DNA from: Sphagnum magellanicum
Lineage: Eukaryota; Streptophyta; Sphagnopsida; Sphagnales; Sphagnaceae
Assembly (NCBI GenBank): GCA_021904315.1
Contig: CM038925.1
Coordinates: forward strand, 15,750,501-15,814,500
DNA length: 64,000 bases
Direction of reading: 5' to 3'
The position numbers and the translations under genes are program-made. The notes under the pieces are model-generated. The model saw nothing but the letters and a program-made list of their open reading frames with translations, had not been told where the DNA came from and did no database searches. Shown here piece after piece: positions 23,444-34,869 of the stretch (position 1 is the first letter of the stretch; each line of letters opens with the position of its first letter).

Positions 23444-24279
23444 TTAAAATCTTTTGCTATGAATAATAATGATTTTGCTCTTTATCAAATTTACTAGGTT
23501 TTTCCAATCACATTGAAAAGGTGAAGATGTTCCCCATTACAAAATCTGCATTTTACGTATGTAGTTCTATTTTTCTGATTCAGATATACTAGACTAATTA
23601 GGTTCCTTTAGTTACATGTGATGAATGCTATAAAATGTTGCATATATACATTGTTGTCAGTAGATTTTTGAGCTCAATGGAAAGCATTTTCCATGTCCAT
23701 TTTGTGTGTGATTAGTGAGCCATTGTAACCCTAACCCTAGAACATTGCTAATTAAACCCTAAAATGCTAACCTCAATTCATAATGTTAAACTAGGGTCCA
23801 TTATTCCTTTTCAATAAAAATGTATTTTACAAATTATTTAACATTGCCATGTGGCAATTCCTCGATCTTTAGAATGTGGCAGATTTGAAATGTCCATTCA
23901 AATAATAATGCGACACGTGTCAAGATCCTCATTCTTGACATCTGATGAATGGGATATATCTAGGGTTTTTAATAAATATTTAAATGCCACGATGTTCATA
24001 ATGAGACACGTGGCATATTTCGATTAACCAAACACAAAAGATGTGGCCATTTCTTGGCCATAAGATTAAAAAAATTCTAGATCATCTAATTTCATGATCT
24101 GGGAAAATCAAACCCTCTAATCAAATGCCACGTGTCTCCACATGGTTGGAGTTTAGATCCACCAAAATAGTTGTAATTTATAATCACAAAATGATGCCTC
24201 GTATACATTATGTATATACTGGTCCAATCGGATGAAACAATATATACTAATTTAGTCTTCATCTACCATCTGATGACAT

Positions 24280-24412
24280 CAAATGTTTCATGCGACTATT
24301 TGTCGTCTACGACTTGTTTTAGGCAACTACTAGATAGTTAGTTGTAAAATGTCTCTTTCGATTGAAAAACAATCGTAAACACCAGTCGCAAATCAAGTTT
24401 TTTCTTCTTGTG
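24280..24412 (-). repeat. Right terminal inverted repeat and subterminal repeats of the CACTA element
   Basis: Read on the minus strand the end is CACAAGAAGAAAA, then TTTGCGACTGG, then ACAACTAACTA, CAAGTCGTAGACGAC and AATAGTCGC words. It differs from the left terminus at one of the first 13 bases. It is followed directly by ACC, the same trinucleotide that precedes the left terminus. Confidence 0.85.
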
Positions 24413-25029
24413 ACCATGGGCTACAAGGTTAAAGTTATTTCCAAGGAATGCATTTGACACATGGCATTCTTGTCTTAGTTAATTATTTATATTTTTATAT
24501 TTTTCATACCTAATTTATAATGGCATTGTGAATATAATTATTTTTTTATTATATCTTGGTCTACGTCATTTATATATAATGCATCCATGCTTAAAATAAC
24601 ACAAAAATGAATAAATATCTTTAAAGACACATTTTTAAAAATTCATAATTTTCAAAGTTAAAAACACATTTGAAACAAATATGTTCAAATGCATTTAAAA
24701 ATGAAGTGTACCAATTTCAAGTGCCTTTACTTTTATAATCATCAATGTTAAGGTCCTCTTCAATTTTGAAAAGGAATGGTGCACATTTGATAAAGAAAAA
24801 GGACATTTGAAAAATAAAACCATTATGACAATTGTTTTGAACTTGCAACAAGGCTTTTGAAACATCAGCAATTTGCATCAAGTTTTGAAAAATAAAACTT
24901 TACAAATAATGGAATTTAAAAGGAAAAAAAGTGAAAATCTAATTTATTATGTTCCTCTTGTGATTTAAAAAAATATAAAACTACAATATAAAATAGTTGT
25001 GACACACCTTGTGGCTTCTTTCATTGTGG

Positions 25030-25200
25030 TTGCACCCGGGTGGGTAGGTAAATAGGTTGTAATTAGTAAGTAGGTAGATGGGTGGGTAAGTAGGTAGGTC
25101 AATGGGTGGATAGGTAAGTATGTTATCATAACATTTGTAATAGGTAAGTAAATAGGTAGGTAAGTAGGTGGGTGGGTAGGTAGGTATGTAAAAATAACAT
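25030..25200. repeat. GTAG/GTGG tetranucleotide tract
   Basis: Interrupted gggtaggtaa, aagtaggtag and ggtgggtgggta words over about 170 bases, like the tract at 2.5-2.96 kb on the other side of the CACTA element. Confidence 0.85.
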
Positions 25201-26409
25201 TGGCCATCTTGACTAAATGTCCTATTTGACTAAAATTCCATTAGCCATTTTGACTAAAAGTGTCATGTGTTTCTTCCCAACTTGACTAAATGTTCCATTT
25301 GACTAAGTGTCATTAGTCATTTTGACCAAGGTTGTTAATTTTTTGTTCAATTTGACTAGATGTCTAGTTGACAAATAGTTAAATAGGTCATTTCAACCAT
25401 GTTGATTGGTCAAAAGATACACATGTCATTCAAGCCCCTAGCCTTTGATCAAAATGTACATGTTTATTAGTCAAGAAAAACTAATAAGTCAATTTGGATC
25501 ATTTGAAAAACCAAAAATTCTAATAATGACTTGAGTTTTTTGCAGTAGTTTTTATGACCCATGGCCGATTTGTGTCCAAAGGCATTTCCCTTTGGATATA
25601 CACCAACAAAAATGTCAGGGAATACCACAAGTTGAGAACCTTGATTAGCTTTGGTTACTAACCTCTCTACTTTATCTATGGTTTGATGCATAGATAGATA
25701 GAGATGTAGTGATGAAGGGAGCGAACGAAGGAAAGCACATGGTACAACTTATTGAGAATGGTTGGAATATTATAAAAGATAGTAAAAGCTTACACCACAG
25801 TAGTTAGAATGAATTTACATGAGACATTGGAAATTATGTTATTTGTAAGTAAGTTTTGTGAGTGATGGAAATACAAGTTGTCCCACTTTAGGATTAAGTT
25901 GAACCTACCAAAACTACTGAAATGATAATCCAATAATGCATGAAAAAAAGGTTCAAAAAAAAAAAAAGTTCCGATCTAGCATCAAGATGAAGAGTGAAAT
26001 GGCATTATGTGTAATGGTGAAAAAATCATTGTTAAACATTTGGTCTTTTTTGACCACTTGTTTGTTCACTTCCTTTCTTTTTTCCATAATAGTCATAAGA
26101 GCGTGATAGCTTGTTAAGAGATGGGGTGACTAGTAAGTAGGGCAAAAAATGTTAACCCCAAGTGGGGTAAATGGGTCATGCACATGAAGGAAGAAGTGCA
26201 ATAAACCGTTGTGTGAGAAGCATATTTGCCCGTGATCTTCCACAAAACCTATTAAGTAAAAAATCTTGACTTTCTCCTTTGCTGCACGTAGCAAACATTT
26301 GCTTGCCACTATAGCTCCCTTTCTGGCCTACCCACGAATTATAGTGCTCCAGTTAACACTCAACTTGAATCTTTCACAAGTTTCATTGTTTACCTTCATG
26401 CTCATCTAC

Positions 26410-26652
26410 CTATCTTCCATAGCGATGAAAACAAAAAGGAATTTGATGAGAATTTGATGGGAACAAGAGGAATTTGATGGGAATTGTTTGGGAACTTGAT
26501 GAAAACAAAAATGTATTGATGGATTATTGATGGGAACAAGAGGATTTTGATGAGAACTTTTTGCGAACTTGATGGGAACAAAATGAATTTGATTGAAACT
26601 TGATGGGAACAAAAACATTTTGATGGGTTATTGATGGGAGCAAGAGGAATTT
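26410..26652 (+). repeat. Tandem repeat of about 103 bp
   Basis: The block attgatggattattgatggg (26515) recurs as ttttgatgggttattgatgg (26618), and aattgatgggaacaagagga-type words recur throughout. About two and a third copies are present. It has no coding character. Confidence 0.7.
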
Positions 26653-27055
26653 TTTTTTGTGAAGAAAATGCAATACATGTGTTTAGGTCTACAATCAAAT
26701 AGGTCTTGACTTACATGTTTTTTGCACTTGATATATCATATTCGGGTATTGCATTTTGGGATTGGGTTTTGAATTAGTCAATCTTTGTGAACCATTTAAC
26801 AAATTATGCAATATCCACATATAGGTTCATAAAAAAAGGATTGGTTTTTTGTGAAAAAAATGCAATACTTGTGTTTAAATCAATAATCATATATTGATTT
26901 ACATGTTTCTTGCACTTGATATATCATTTTGGTATTTAGGTATCGCGCTATGGGATTGGGTCTTGATCTAATCAATTTTCAAAGAACATTTACCAAATTA
27001 TGCAATACCCACATAAATGTCTGCAAGATAAGGATTGGTTTTAGGATATAAGTTG
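26647..27055 (+). repeat. Two tandem copies of a 192-bp unit
   Basis: aaaatgcaatacatgtgttt (near 26667) and aaaatgcaatacttgtgttt (near 26859) open matching blocks. Both continue with ttgcacttgatatatcat, gggattgggt and aaattatgcaatacccacat-type words. Copies are diverged. Confidence 0.75.
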
Positions 27056-27179
27056 TAATACCCAAATAGGGCACCCTAAATATGCATTGGTCTTTTGTGG
27101 TTTAGGTTGTGATACATGCATGGGATCCATAAAATGCCCTCTTGTTTTTTGGTCAATTTGTGCAAATTGAGCACTTGAA

Positions 27180-29060
27180 AGTTTATGATCGTTGATTTGT
27201 AACTTGGAAATCTACAAATTTACAAAGTTGCAAGGTTGCTTTCTTACAATTTCAAATTTCCAATTTTGTAATTTTGTAATTTGTAACATGCACAAATTAT
27301 CAAATTACAAAATTATTTGTATGTAGATTTTCACAATTGAAAATTTGCAAATTTACAAATGTGCACTTGCAAATTTCAATTTTGCAATTTGTAACTATGT
27401 AATATTGCCATGTTGTAAATTTCTAAATTTTTAATTGTAATTTGGGAATTTGTGAAATTGTAATTTGTGACTTGTGATTTATTTTATATTATTTTGTAAC
27501 TTACAAATTTGCAAACTTGTAAATTGTAAACTTGCAATTTGTAATTTTGTGCAATACCTGCATGTGTTTTATTATTTGTAAACTTGGAAACATTGTTATT
27601 TGTAGGTTGCGATTTTTCATTTTTCATTTGTAATTTTGTAATTTCCAACTTGCAAACCTTGAAAATCAGAAATTTATATGGTTATAATTTTATAATTTTG
27701 TAGTATATGTGGAACAGCAAATTTAATTAACTCTTATTCCTAGAAAATCCAATAAGACTTGGAATCCTCCAACAAGATTTAAAGGAATGTATAAAAATGT
27801 GCAAATTTAGCATGTGCAAATTTGTAAATATGCAAAAATGCACTTGCAATTTGTCAAATTGTAAATTTTTAATTATTAATTTTTTATTACGGTAATTATG
27901 GTAATTTGGAAATTTTGTATATTTGAAAACATGCACTTGTAATTTTTTTTAAAAATTATAAATTTACAAACGAGCACATGCAATTTGTAACTTTGTAATT
28001 TTATATTTAGTAATTTGGTAATGTGGTGATTTTGCATACTTGCAAATGCACGCTTGCAATTTGTAAATTTGCAAACTTGTAAACTTGCACAAATTTGCAA
28101 ATGTGCACTTGCAATTTGTTAAGTTGTAAATTTGTAATTTCTAAATTTTGTAATTTTGTAAACTTGCAAACTTGTGAACTTGCAAATACACACTTGCAAT
28201 TTGTAAAGTTGTAAAATTGTAATTATTAATTTCCAATTTTCTAGATTTTTTAATTTTGTAAATTTGCAAACTTGTAAACCTACAAACTTGCAAATGTGCA
28301 CTTGCAATTTGTTAAGTTGAAAATTTATGATTATTAATTTGCAATTTGTAGATTTTGTAAATGTGTAAATTTGCAAACTTGCATACTTGCAAACTTGTGA
28401 ACTTGCATTATGCACACTTGCAATTTGTAAAGTTGTAATTATTAATTATTAATTTCTAGATTTTTTAAATTTATAAATTTGCAAACTTGTAAACTTGCAA
28501 ACATGCACACTTGCAATTTGTTAAGTTGTAAATTATAATTATTAATTTGTAATTTGTAGGTTTTGTAAATTTGTAAATTTGCAAACTTGCAAACTTGTAA
28601 AGTTTCAAACTCGTGAACTTGCAAATGTACACTTGCAATTTGTAATTATTAATTTGTAATTTTTAAAGTTTTTGATTTTGTAAATTTGCAAACTTGTGAA
28701 CTTGCGAACATGCACTTGCAATTTGTAAATTTGATAAATTTGTAATTTTGCATATTTGCAGACACGTACTTGCAATTTTAATATTTTTTAATTTTGTAAA
28801 TTGAGAAGTTTATAATTTTATAAATTTGAAATTGACAAACGAGCACATGCAATTTATAATCTTGCAATTTTTCAATTTGTAACTTTGTAATTTTATGTTT
28901 TGTAATTTGGTAATTTTGCGTACTTGCAAACTTGTGCATTTTCAAACTTGTGAACTTGCAAAAGTGCACTCACAATCTGTCAAATTGTAAATTTGTGTTG
29001 TTGATTTGTAATTTTTAGATTTTGTAAATTTGCAAACTTGTAAACTTGCATACGTGGTTG
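27180..29060. repeat. AT-rich array of about 100-bp units with a near 200-bp higher-order period
   Basis: The segment is built of words such as aatttgcaaacttgtaaact and cacttgcaatttgtaaagtt. The anchor cacttgcaattt recurs near 28109, 28191, 28299, 28418, 28508 and 28631. The variants ttgttaagttg (28109, 28299, 28508) and ttgtaaagttg (28191, 28418) alternate, giving a dimeric period of about 190-230 bases. All six frames translate into repetitive Lys/Leu/Phe/Cys text that should not be read as genes. Confidence 0.75.
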
Positions 29061-29079
29061 TGAGTTGGTATCCTAAATT

Positions 29080-29200
29080 GTAGGTAGGTGAGAATAGGGG
29101 TCTACACCTAGGTAAGTAGGTAGGTACATGGATAGGTAGCCTAAGTAGGTGGGTATGTAAGTTAGTGAGTATGTAGGCTAGGAGGTAGGAGGGTAGGCCA
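29080..29200. repeat. GTAG tetranucleotide tract
   Basis: taggtaagtaggtaggtac and related interrupted words, a third tract of the kind at 2.5 and 25.0 kb. Confidence 0.8.
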
Positions 29201-29664
29201 CTAATGCAAGCCTGCCACCCACCCCAAAAGAAAACAGCCCAAAAAAACAAAGTTTGAGCAAAAAAAAGTTAAAAAAAAAATTGGGCAACCAACGGATTTT
29301 TTAAAGGGCAGTCAGAATTTTTTTGGCAGCCCGTAAAATAATGTAAACTTGTGAAGTTTGCAATGTAAAAGTGGAGATGTGAAAATGGTGATTTGACAAT
29401 GTGAAGTTGTAAATTTGGCAATTTGTCGACGTTGAATTGGCCGCCTAGCAAAGTGCAGTAGGCATTGTAGCAGTGTGCACCTAGCAAACGTACCATTATG
29501 AGGATGTTAACTTGGAAAACGGTAAATGGGAAGTTGACAAAAGAGTAAAGTGAGAAAGTGCAAGATGACAAAATAAGCGGCCCTTTGGTATTCCATAGTA
29601 TTGTGAAACCGACTTGAGAAAATATGGATGGGGGCAAAAGTGCAGACTGGAGGAAAAAATGGTA

Positions 29665-30640
29665 GCAATACTTTTGTACTGACTGCATTCATTTCCTTTG
29701 GCCTGTTTAATGTTTTCCGAGAAATTATGTTGTGTAAGAGGTCCTCAATTTCCACTAGGGAACCTCTCAGAGGTTGGTGCACAGCACGTAAATAATGTTT
29801 CAGATGATTCTGTGAAACCGATTTTGTTTTGTTTTTTTCTGTCAAGTTGGCTCTGGGGATCCCACTACTTTATGGGAAACAAAGAAAGAAAAGGTCGGTT
29901 TGACATTTATATGGGCCTGGGTGGTTCTAGCTTTTTGACAGGGCCTACCACTATACTTGTTCACATGGGCTGCAGTCTTGGGTGTGGTGCCTGACAACCC
30001 CACAAGCCCAGGAAAACATTAAACAACAGTACTTTTGTACTGACTGCATTCATTTCCTTTGGCCTGTATAATATTTTCCTAATTTCTCCCCCCTCCCTTC
30101 TGGAGCAAGATCTTTCGCGTAAGCTGCCTAGAGCAGAGCCTAAGGTGATCTGAACTGTCAGATCCCCTCATTTGTTTCAAGGTGAAGGCTTCCCCACCTT
30201 ATGTGCCTTCCACCTTGGACCTTGGGCTTTGCCTTCTGTACACTGGACTAGGGGTTCACCAACCTCTGACGTTTCTTAGTGGAAATTGAGGATGGCTTAC
30301 ACAATGGTAATTTCCCACTCCCTGATCCCTTCTGGAGTTCTTACACATAATCTCCCTAGTGCAGAGCATAAGCTGATCTGGACTGTCCGATTACCTCATT
30401 TGTTTTGAAAGAAAGAAGGCTCCTTATTTGCCTTCCTCCTTGGACCTAGGACCTTTGCCTTCTGTTGTCAGGACAAAAGGTTCACTAATCTCTGAGAGGA
30501 TTGCTAGTGGAAATTGAGGACGTCTTACACAATGCAAGGGAGCAAGAACTTACACATAAGCTACTTAGGGCCGAGCATAAGCTTATCTGAACTGTTAGAT
30601 CACCTCATTTGTTTTGAGAGTGAAGGTATGTGGCGTTCAC
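29665..30640. repeat. 228-bp tandem repeat with a duplicated leader and an inverted copy
   Basis: agtggaaattgagga occurs at 30278 and 30506, giving a period of 228 bases. The unit runs over about two and a half copies (30.09-30.64 kb) with shared words such as ctgatctggactgtccgatt and cctcatttgtttt. An inverted partial copy lies near 29735-29785 (cctcaatttccactagggaa). The sequence cttttgtactgactgcattc and what follows is duplicated near 29670 and 30028. No coding capacity is seen; origin unknown. Confidence 0.75.
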
Positions 30641-33378
30641 ACAGCCTCCTTTTTTTCTACAAAACCATTTTCATGTCATCACTAGTTCCAACATAAATCC
30701 TTTGACAAAAATTATTGCAAGGCCTTCAATAATGTAACATAACTTGAGTCTTGCTTAGAACTAGGTGTGCATACATCATTACCTATTCAGAACTAATGTA
30801 AACTGATGTTCTAAATTAACACAATCTTTGATTTCTGAATGAAACCATATTATAGCATGTTAAAAACATGGGCTAACTCAGGAATTGCCCCTTACATCAG
30901 ACACTATTGGAAATGCTACAAATCATTTTGTAATATTGCGCCATTCACCTAAATTTGTGGCAGTCCAGCATATCTGAAAAGATTTGTGTGAGTTAAAATT
31001 GAGAGAGAGAATTTGGCACAAAATTTTCCCTGAAGGATCAAGAAATTCTGAATCAGATTTTGCGGCTTTTACACTGTCAAACCTGTTTACTGCTTTCTGT
31101 GATAATTGTCAAGTTACCATGGGGCCAACCATTTTGAGGGGATTTTGAAAAAAGTTTTGCAAGGTGAAGTTAAAGTCAAATAAATTACATCCATGGCGGG
31201 GTCACAAAATGTTCTTAAACCAACTTGACTGTTCAACGAATTAAGTTGAGAAAAGCAGGACTAGGCAGTTCAAGGACTCCTATATACTTATGCAAATGTG
31301 AAAGACATGACAACATTTCACAACTCCCTCTTGCTTTTCTCATCCATTTCAAAACCCAAGTAGCAAAAAGGTAGCTCCATTATTGTGGCTACAACTTGCA
31401 ACTGATTTTTTCTTTAGGTACAAGGTGTGACATGGCAGGAAGTCACTTGGATTTTTCTGGTGTTTACACTAGTTTGTTTTAGGGTTTAGGTTTTATTTGA
31501 GTAGTCGTCAACTTTATTTGTGCAGGCAGTGAAATTTATATCATAACTATTTGTTAATGGTTGTGAGTAGAAAACTTTGTTGTTTGTGTGTTATGTGAAA
31601 CAGGTTGGGAACAGATGATGGGTGGCCAAGGGTGTTTCAAGCATGCAAGGGAGACAAGAGGTAGGATGTTGTTGGACGCATATAAGAAGAAGAGTTTGAG
31701 GGCAATGAAAAGCATGTTTATTTTTGTTGAAACTATTGTAGTTTGTGTAGAAATAAGAACTTATAGAGATTTGTAGTTGTTGTTTTGATTTTCACTATGT
31801 CAGTGACTACATCATGGCAGACTTTGTGTTCTTACTAGAGTTAGGATTTATAAGGGGTTGATGTTGAAGGTTGATGACGCATAAAGGAGGTCTGAGCTAT
31901 AGAATAGGGAGCATGTAGAGAAGTGCATCTATAAGGGTCATCGGTGGAACCTTTCTTGAAATCCAATGGGTAGGGCATACATATGAATGAGAGCCAGAAA
32001 CTATAGTGGGTATCCTTAGGTTGAACAAAATGTGGGTGAAAGAGGAACATAATGGGAAAGATTATTGTAAGTATCCATAGATCCATATTCTACACAAAAT
32101 TTTGTTTTCCTGAGTAGTTGCAAGCCAACTTGGCATACCTTGTTCAGTTGTGGTTCATACCCAGAAGATGATTTGTTACTCAAGTTAAACTGAACATTTC
32201 TCTACATTATATCATGTTGTAGAGGGATGGATTAATAGCTCATAATGGGCTAACTAAACATTGAGAGCACTAACTTCAAGCTAAACCCCATTAAATCATG
32301 CACTAACAATAAATGAATTTGCTTCTAGCAACAGTTTGAAGGTTACTACTATAGCAATTTAGGAAAGGTTAGTGGGTATGTACAATCTGGAAATTCTCAT
32401 GGTATGGAGAATCACGTAATGTAAGATTACAGAACCCATGTGATGTAACAGTGCCAGTTTGGTAGGAAATGAGTTGTAAACATTGTAATCAGAGGAAGGA
32501 TTTGTGATTAGGAGATGGTTTTCCTACCCTTTTTTTTTTGGTTACAAAGGTTCCTTGGGAGATTAAAGCAAGAATTTAATGTTGAATGCTATTGTTGTCC
32601 ATTTTACATGTGGGAAGTCATTTTCAGGTTTCCCTGAATTTACTCTTTGCCATTTGTAATTTTAATATGTTTTTTTAAAAACAATATTAGTTGAAATGAC
32701 GCACTACCAAGTCCCTTGTTAAACCCACTTAAGGGTCCAACTATGTAGAGTTGCGGAAAGTTGAGACTTGAGGGGCGCTCCTGACTTCCAGCACTAAAAG
32801 GGGGTAGAGGGGCGTGCTAGAAGTCCCGGGATTAGACTAAGAAGATGGACTAGAAGATCAAGCTTGAATCTGCATCCAAAACTAATCACAAGAGGGTTAG
32901 TTAGCATTCGGGAACACCCTTAGGTGTTGGGACAAGTCACGGGCACTTGGACACACAAGACTCACCATGGCCCAAACTCGGGGGAAGCCATCATCTTCCC
33001 CCATATAGTATACTCTGTAGCTCTCCACCAAAGCTACATCCAAATGGCTCTTTTTCCCGGGACTCCCAAGTTGGAGTCCCGAAACTGTCCCGGGTTGGAG
33101 TCCCGGGACTTTGGACAACCCCAGCTCCTCGCCCCGAACTTGGATCGGGACGAGCTCCTTGCAAACATGATGTGTGTCCACCACTTGCAGTTCTCCCCAA
33201 GTCCAATTTTGGGCAATTACATCATGTGGTCCGCAACAGTCCCCAACCAACAAGATTTTTTGTGGTGATGATAATTTCCATTTCAACTCCAAGAAAATAA
33301 CTTTTGATTTGAGTTCGAAAAAATGAAGATAATTGAAAACTTCAGAAGTAAATGGAAGAACTAACATTTTTGTAAGAT

Positions 33379-34827
33379 CTAAAACCTCAATGTTGGTAAT
33401 TTGAAAGGATCATAAGTTGTGCAAAACCTATTATGGAAGTTCCAAAGTTGATCAAAGTAACTCCATGTCAAGGTGATCTGCATTTCTTTCAAAAACTTGC
33501 TTCCTTGGTTCATTGAAGGAGAAAATTTGCTCAAGAAACGTGGTAGCGCGAGCTCACCCAAAGTTTCCTCCAAACGATGTAGCGACTTGTGCCTCACAAC
33601 AATATTCTCCCTCTCCACATCTGGTTGATTGCCCACATTAGGAAATTGCATGCACAACAAAGTCTTCCAACTTTTGAACCTCCCATTCACATCTTGTGGC
33701 ATGGTACACATTTCGGTTGACTGTGCATTGGTTTCAACAATGATTGCAGCCAGATACTCGCTCATAGCCCTTAACATCCTTGTAATGAATGTATGCACTA
33801 ATTTCTCTGCTTCAGAGACATCCCCAATTTCCTCAATGTAGATGATGTGACTATAACTCCCATGTAACATGGCCTGTTCAATTTGCCATGGAATCCAACG
33901 TGTAACCCCAACTTGCCCTGCCACCAAAGGTGGCATATAGGGTACCTCAGCCTTAACCAAAGACCCAAATGCTGTAACATTAACAACTTGCCATCCTCTT
34001 CCTTCAAGCTCCTCATATGGAGTTGTTTCATCAACAGGGACACCACTCCAAGTTGAAGAGGAAGTACTAGCTTCACCTTGCTGGCTTTCTTCCTTTCCAC
34101 TTATGGAATTGTGGTCTAAAGTCCCATGGACAAGCAACTTTGCAATCATGTTTCTAGCACTTGCACATCTACCAAGCAAAAGAAGCCTTCCTTTACTCAT
34201 GGTGGAATGTAAAGAAGGTGTAGATGAGGGGCACATGCTCTTCTTAAGTTCATCCTGCAGGTGTTTTAAAGATCTTGCTCTCATCTTCTCATCTTGTCCC
34301 ACTCTTCCAAGATTAGAACCCTTCTGCTTGCTTCTAGGGGGAAAGTCAACAGCAATGAATTTACTACATCCCTCAAATCTAGCCTTGACTTCCTCCAAAT
34401 TTTCTTGAAGTGTGGAATGCTTGCACTGCGTGAACAAGAGGACAAAGTTCTGCTCCACACCTTCAAATGCTTTCTTGAAGAAATTCCAGAGATGAGTATC
34501 AAGTTCATCTATTTTTCCCCACTTGCGCACAAATGCAAAGTAGTTGTAGCCAGTCTCATTGATTTTTGTGAAGAAATTGTAAAGCCTATTTCTTGCCTCC
34601 AGATTGCTCACTGTACCTTGCTTCACTTCTCCAAACCCCACTGTGTCAACGACCATATATTCATCATTCTCTTCTCTTTGGAAAGATATTGTCTTCCCTC
34701 GAATCCCTGAGCTTGTCTCAAAGAGGAGCGGGCTGTCCAAATTCCCTTTGATCAACATGTTGGCAACAGTAGACTTCCCGGACCCTGTTCGACCAAATAA
34801 TAACATCTTGGTCTTGCAATTTGCCAT
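33379..34827 (-). CDS. AIG1-family GTPase (GIMAP/IAN-like) with a second degenerate GTPase-like half
   Basis: An intronless 482-residue frame. I chose Met at 34827 because a tgtgtgcag acceptor ends at 34853 and the residues before that Met look untranslated. The first half is an AIG1-type G domain (PF04548): P-loop GRTGSGKST (12-20), DTVGFGE as the switch II/G3 motif (61-67), and FTQCKHS where the family has its G4 loop. The second half begins near residue 210 and repeats the pattern, but its P-loop position reads GRCASARNM and its G3 position VVNVTAFGSL, so it should not bind GTP. AIG1 proteins are membrane- or stress-associated GTPases that dimerise. A 5' UTR exon probably lies at 36520 upward, joined by a gtgagt donor, giving a 1.7-kb intron. 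No hydrophobic tail is visible. Confidence 0.85.
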   Translation of the reverse strand: MANCKTKMLLFGRTGSGKSTVANMLIKGNLDSPLLFETSSGIRGKTISFQREENDEYMVVDTVGFGEVKQGTVSNLEARNRLYNFFTKINETGYNYFAFVRKWGKIDELDTHLWNFFKKAFEGVEQNFVLLFTQCKHSTLQENLEEVKARFEGCSKFIAVDFPPRSKQKGSNLGRVGQDEKMRARSLKHLQDELKKSMCPSSTPSLHSTMSKGRLLLLGRCASARNMIAKLLVHGTLDHNSISGKEESQQGEASTSSSTWSGVPVDETTPYEELEGRGWQVVNVTAFGSLVKAEVPYMPPLVAGQVGVTRWIPWQIEQAMLHGSYSHIIYIEEIGDVSEAEKLVHTFITRMLRAMSEYLAAIIVETNAQSTEMCTMPQDVNGRFKSWKTLLCMQFPNVGNQPDVERENIVVRHKSLHRLEETLGELALPRFLSKFSPSMNQGSKFLKEMQITLTWSYFDQLWNFHNRFCTTYDPFKLPTLRF

Positions 34828-34869
34828 ATCTAGATTTCCAGAAATATTAGATCTGCACACAACAAACAT

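Larger units (their letters stand above)
2980..24412. mobile_element. 21.4-kb CACTA (En/Spm) DNA transposon carrying host gene fragments
   Basis: The left end begins CACTAGAAGAAAA at 2980. The right end, read on the minus strand from 24412, begins CACAAGAAGAAAA, so 12 of 13 bases agree. Both ends are flanked by ACC (2977-2979 and 24413-24415), matching the 3-bp target duplication of CACTA elements. Subterminal CGACT and CAACT words (TTTGCGACTAG left, TTTGCGACTGG right) lie just inside each end, as is usual for TNP1 binding regions. Inside are a TNP1/Transposase_24 gene (+), a DUF4216 fragment of TNP2 (-), fragments of aminopeptidase, laccase and ERF genes, and Gly/Ser-rich exons of unknown origin. 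The TNP2 catalytic core was not found, so the copy is probably non-autonomous. The right terminal CACTA pentamer has become CACAA, suggesting some age. Confidence 0.88.
24416..33378. other. Gene-poor, repeat-rich region
   Basis: No reading frame of convincing coding character was found on either strand. Open stretches up to about 139 codons (29.3-29.8 kb, minus) have no recognisable domain. The region is occupied by tetranucleotide tracts, several tandem repeats listed separately, a 2-kb AT-rich array and unclassified sequence from 31.0 to 33.3 kb that includes a GC-rich patch (33.05-33.12 kb). Confidence 0.6.

Noticed and set aside
27727-28969. Several minus-strand frames of 60-100 codons with repeated QVCKFT-like text
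   Set aside because: They come from translation of an AT-rich tandem array and have no coding evidence.
29269-29845. Two overlapping minus-strand frames of 112 and 139 codons
   Set aside because: Composition is repeat-derived, no motif is recognisable, and the region contains parts of the duplicated leader of the 228-bp repeat.
32700-33300. GC-richer patch with repeated gggactcc/ggagtccc words, considered as an LTR remnant
   Set aside because: I could not define two ends, a target duplication, a primer-binding site or any retroelement protein nearby, so no element is claimed.
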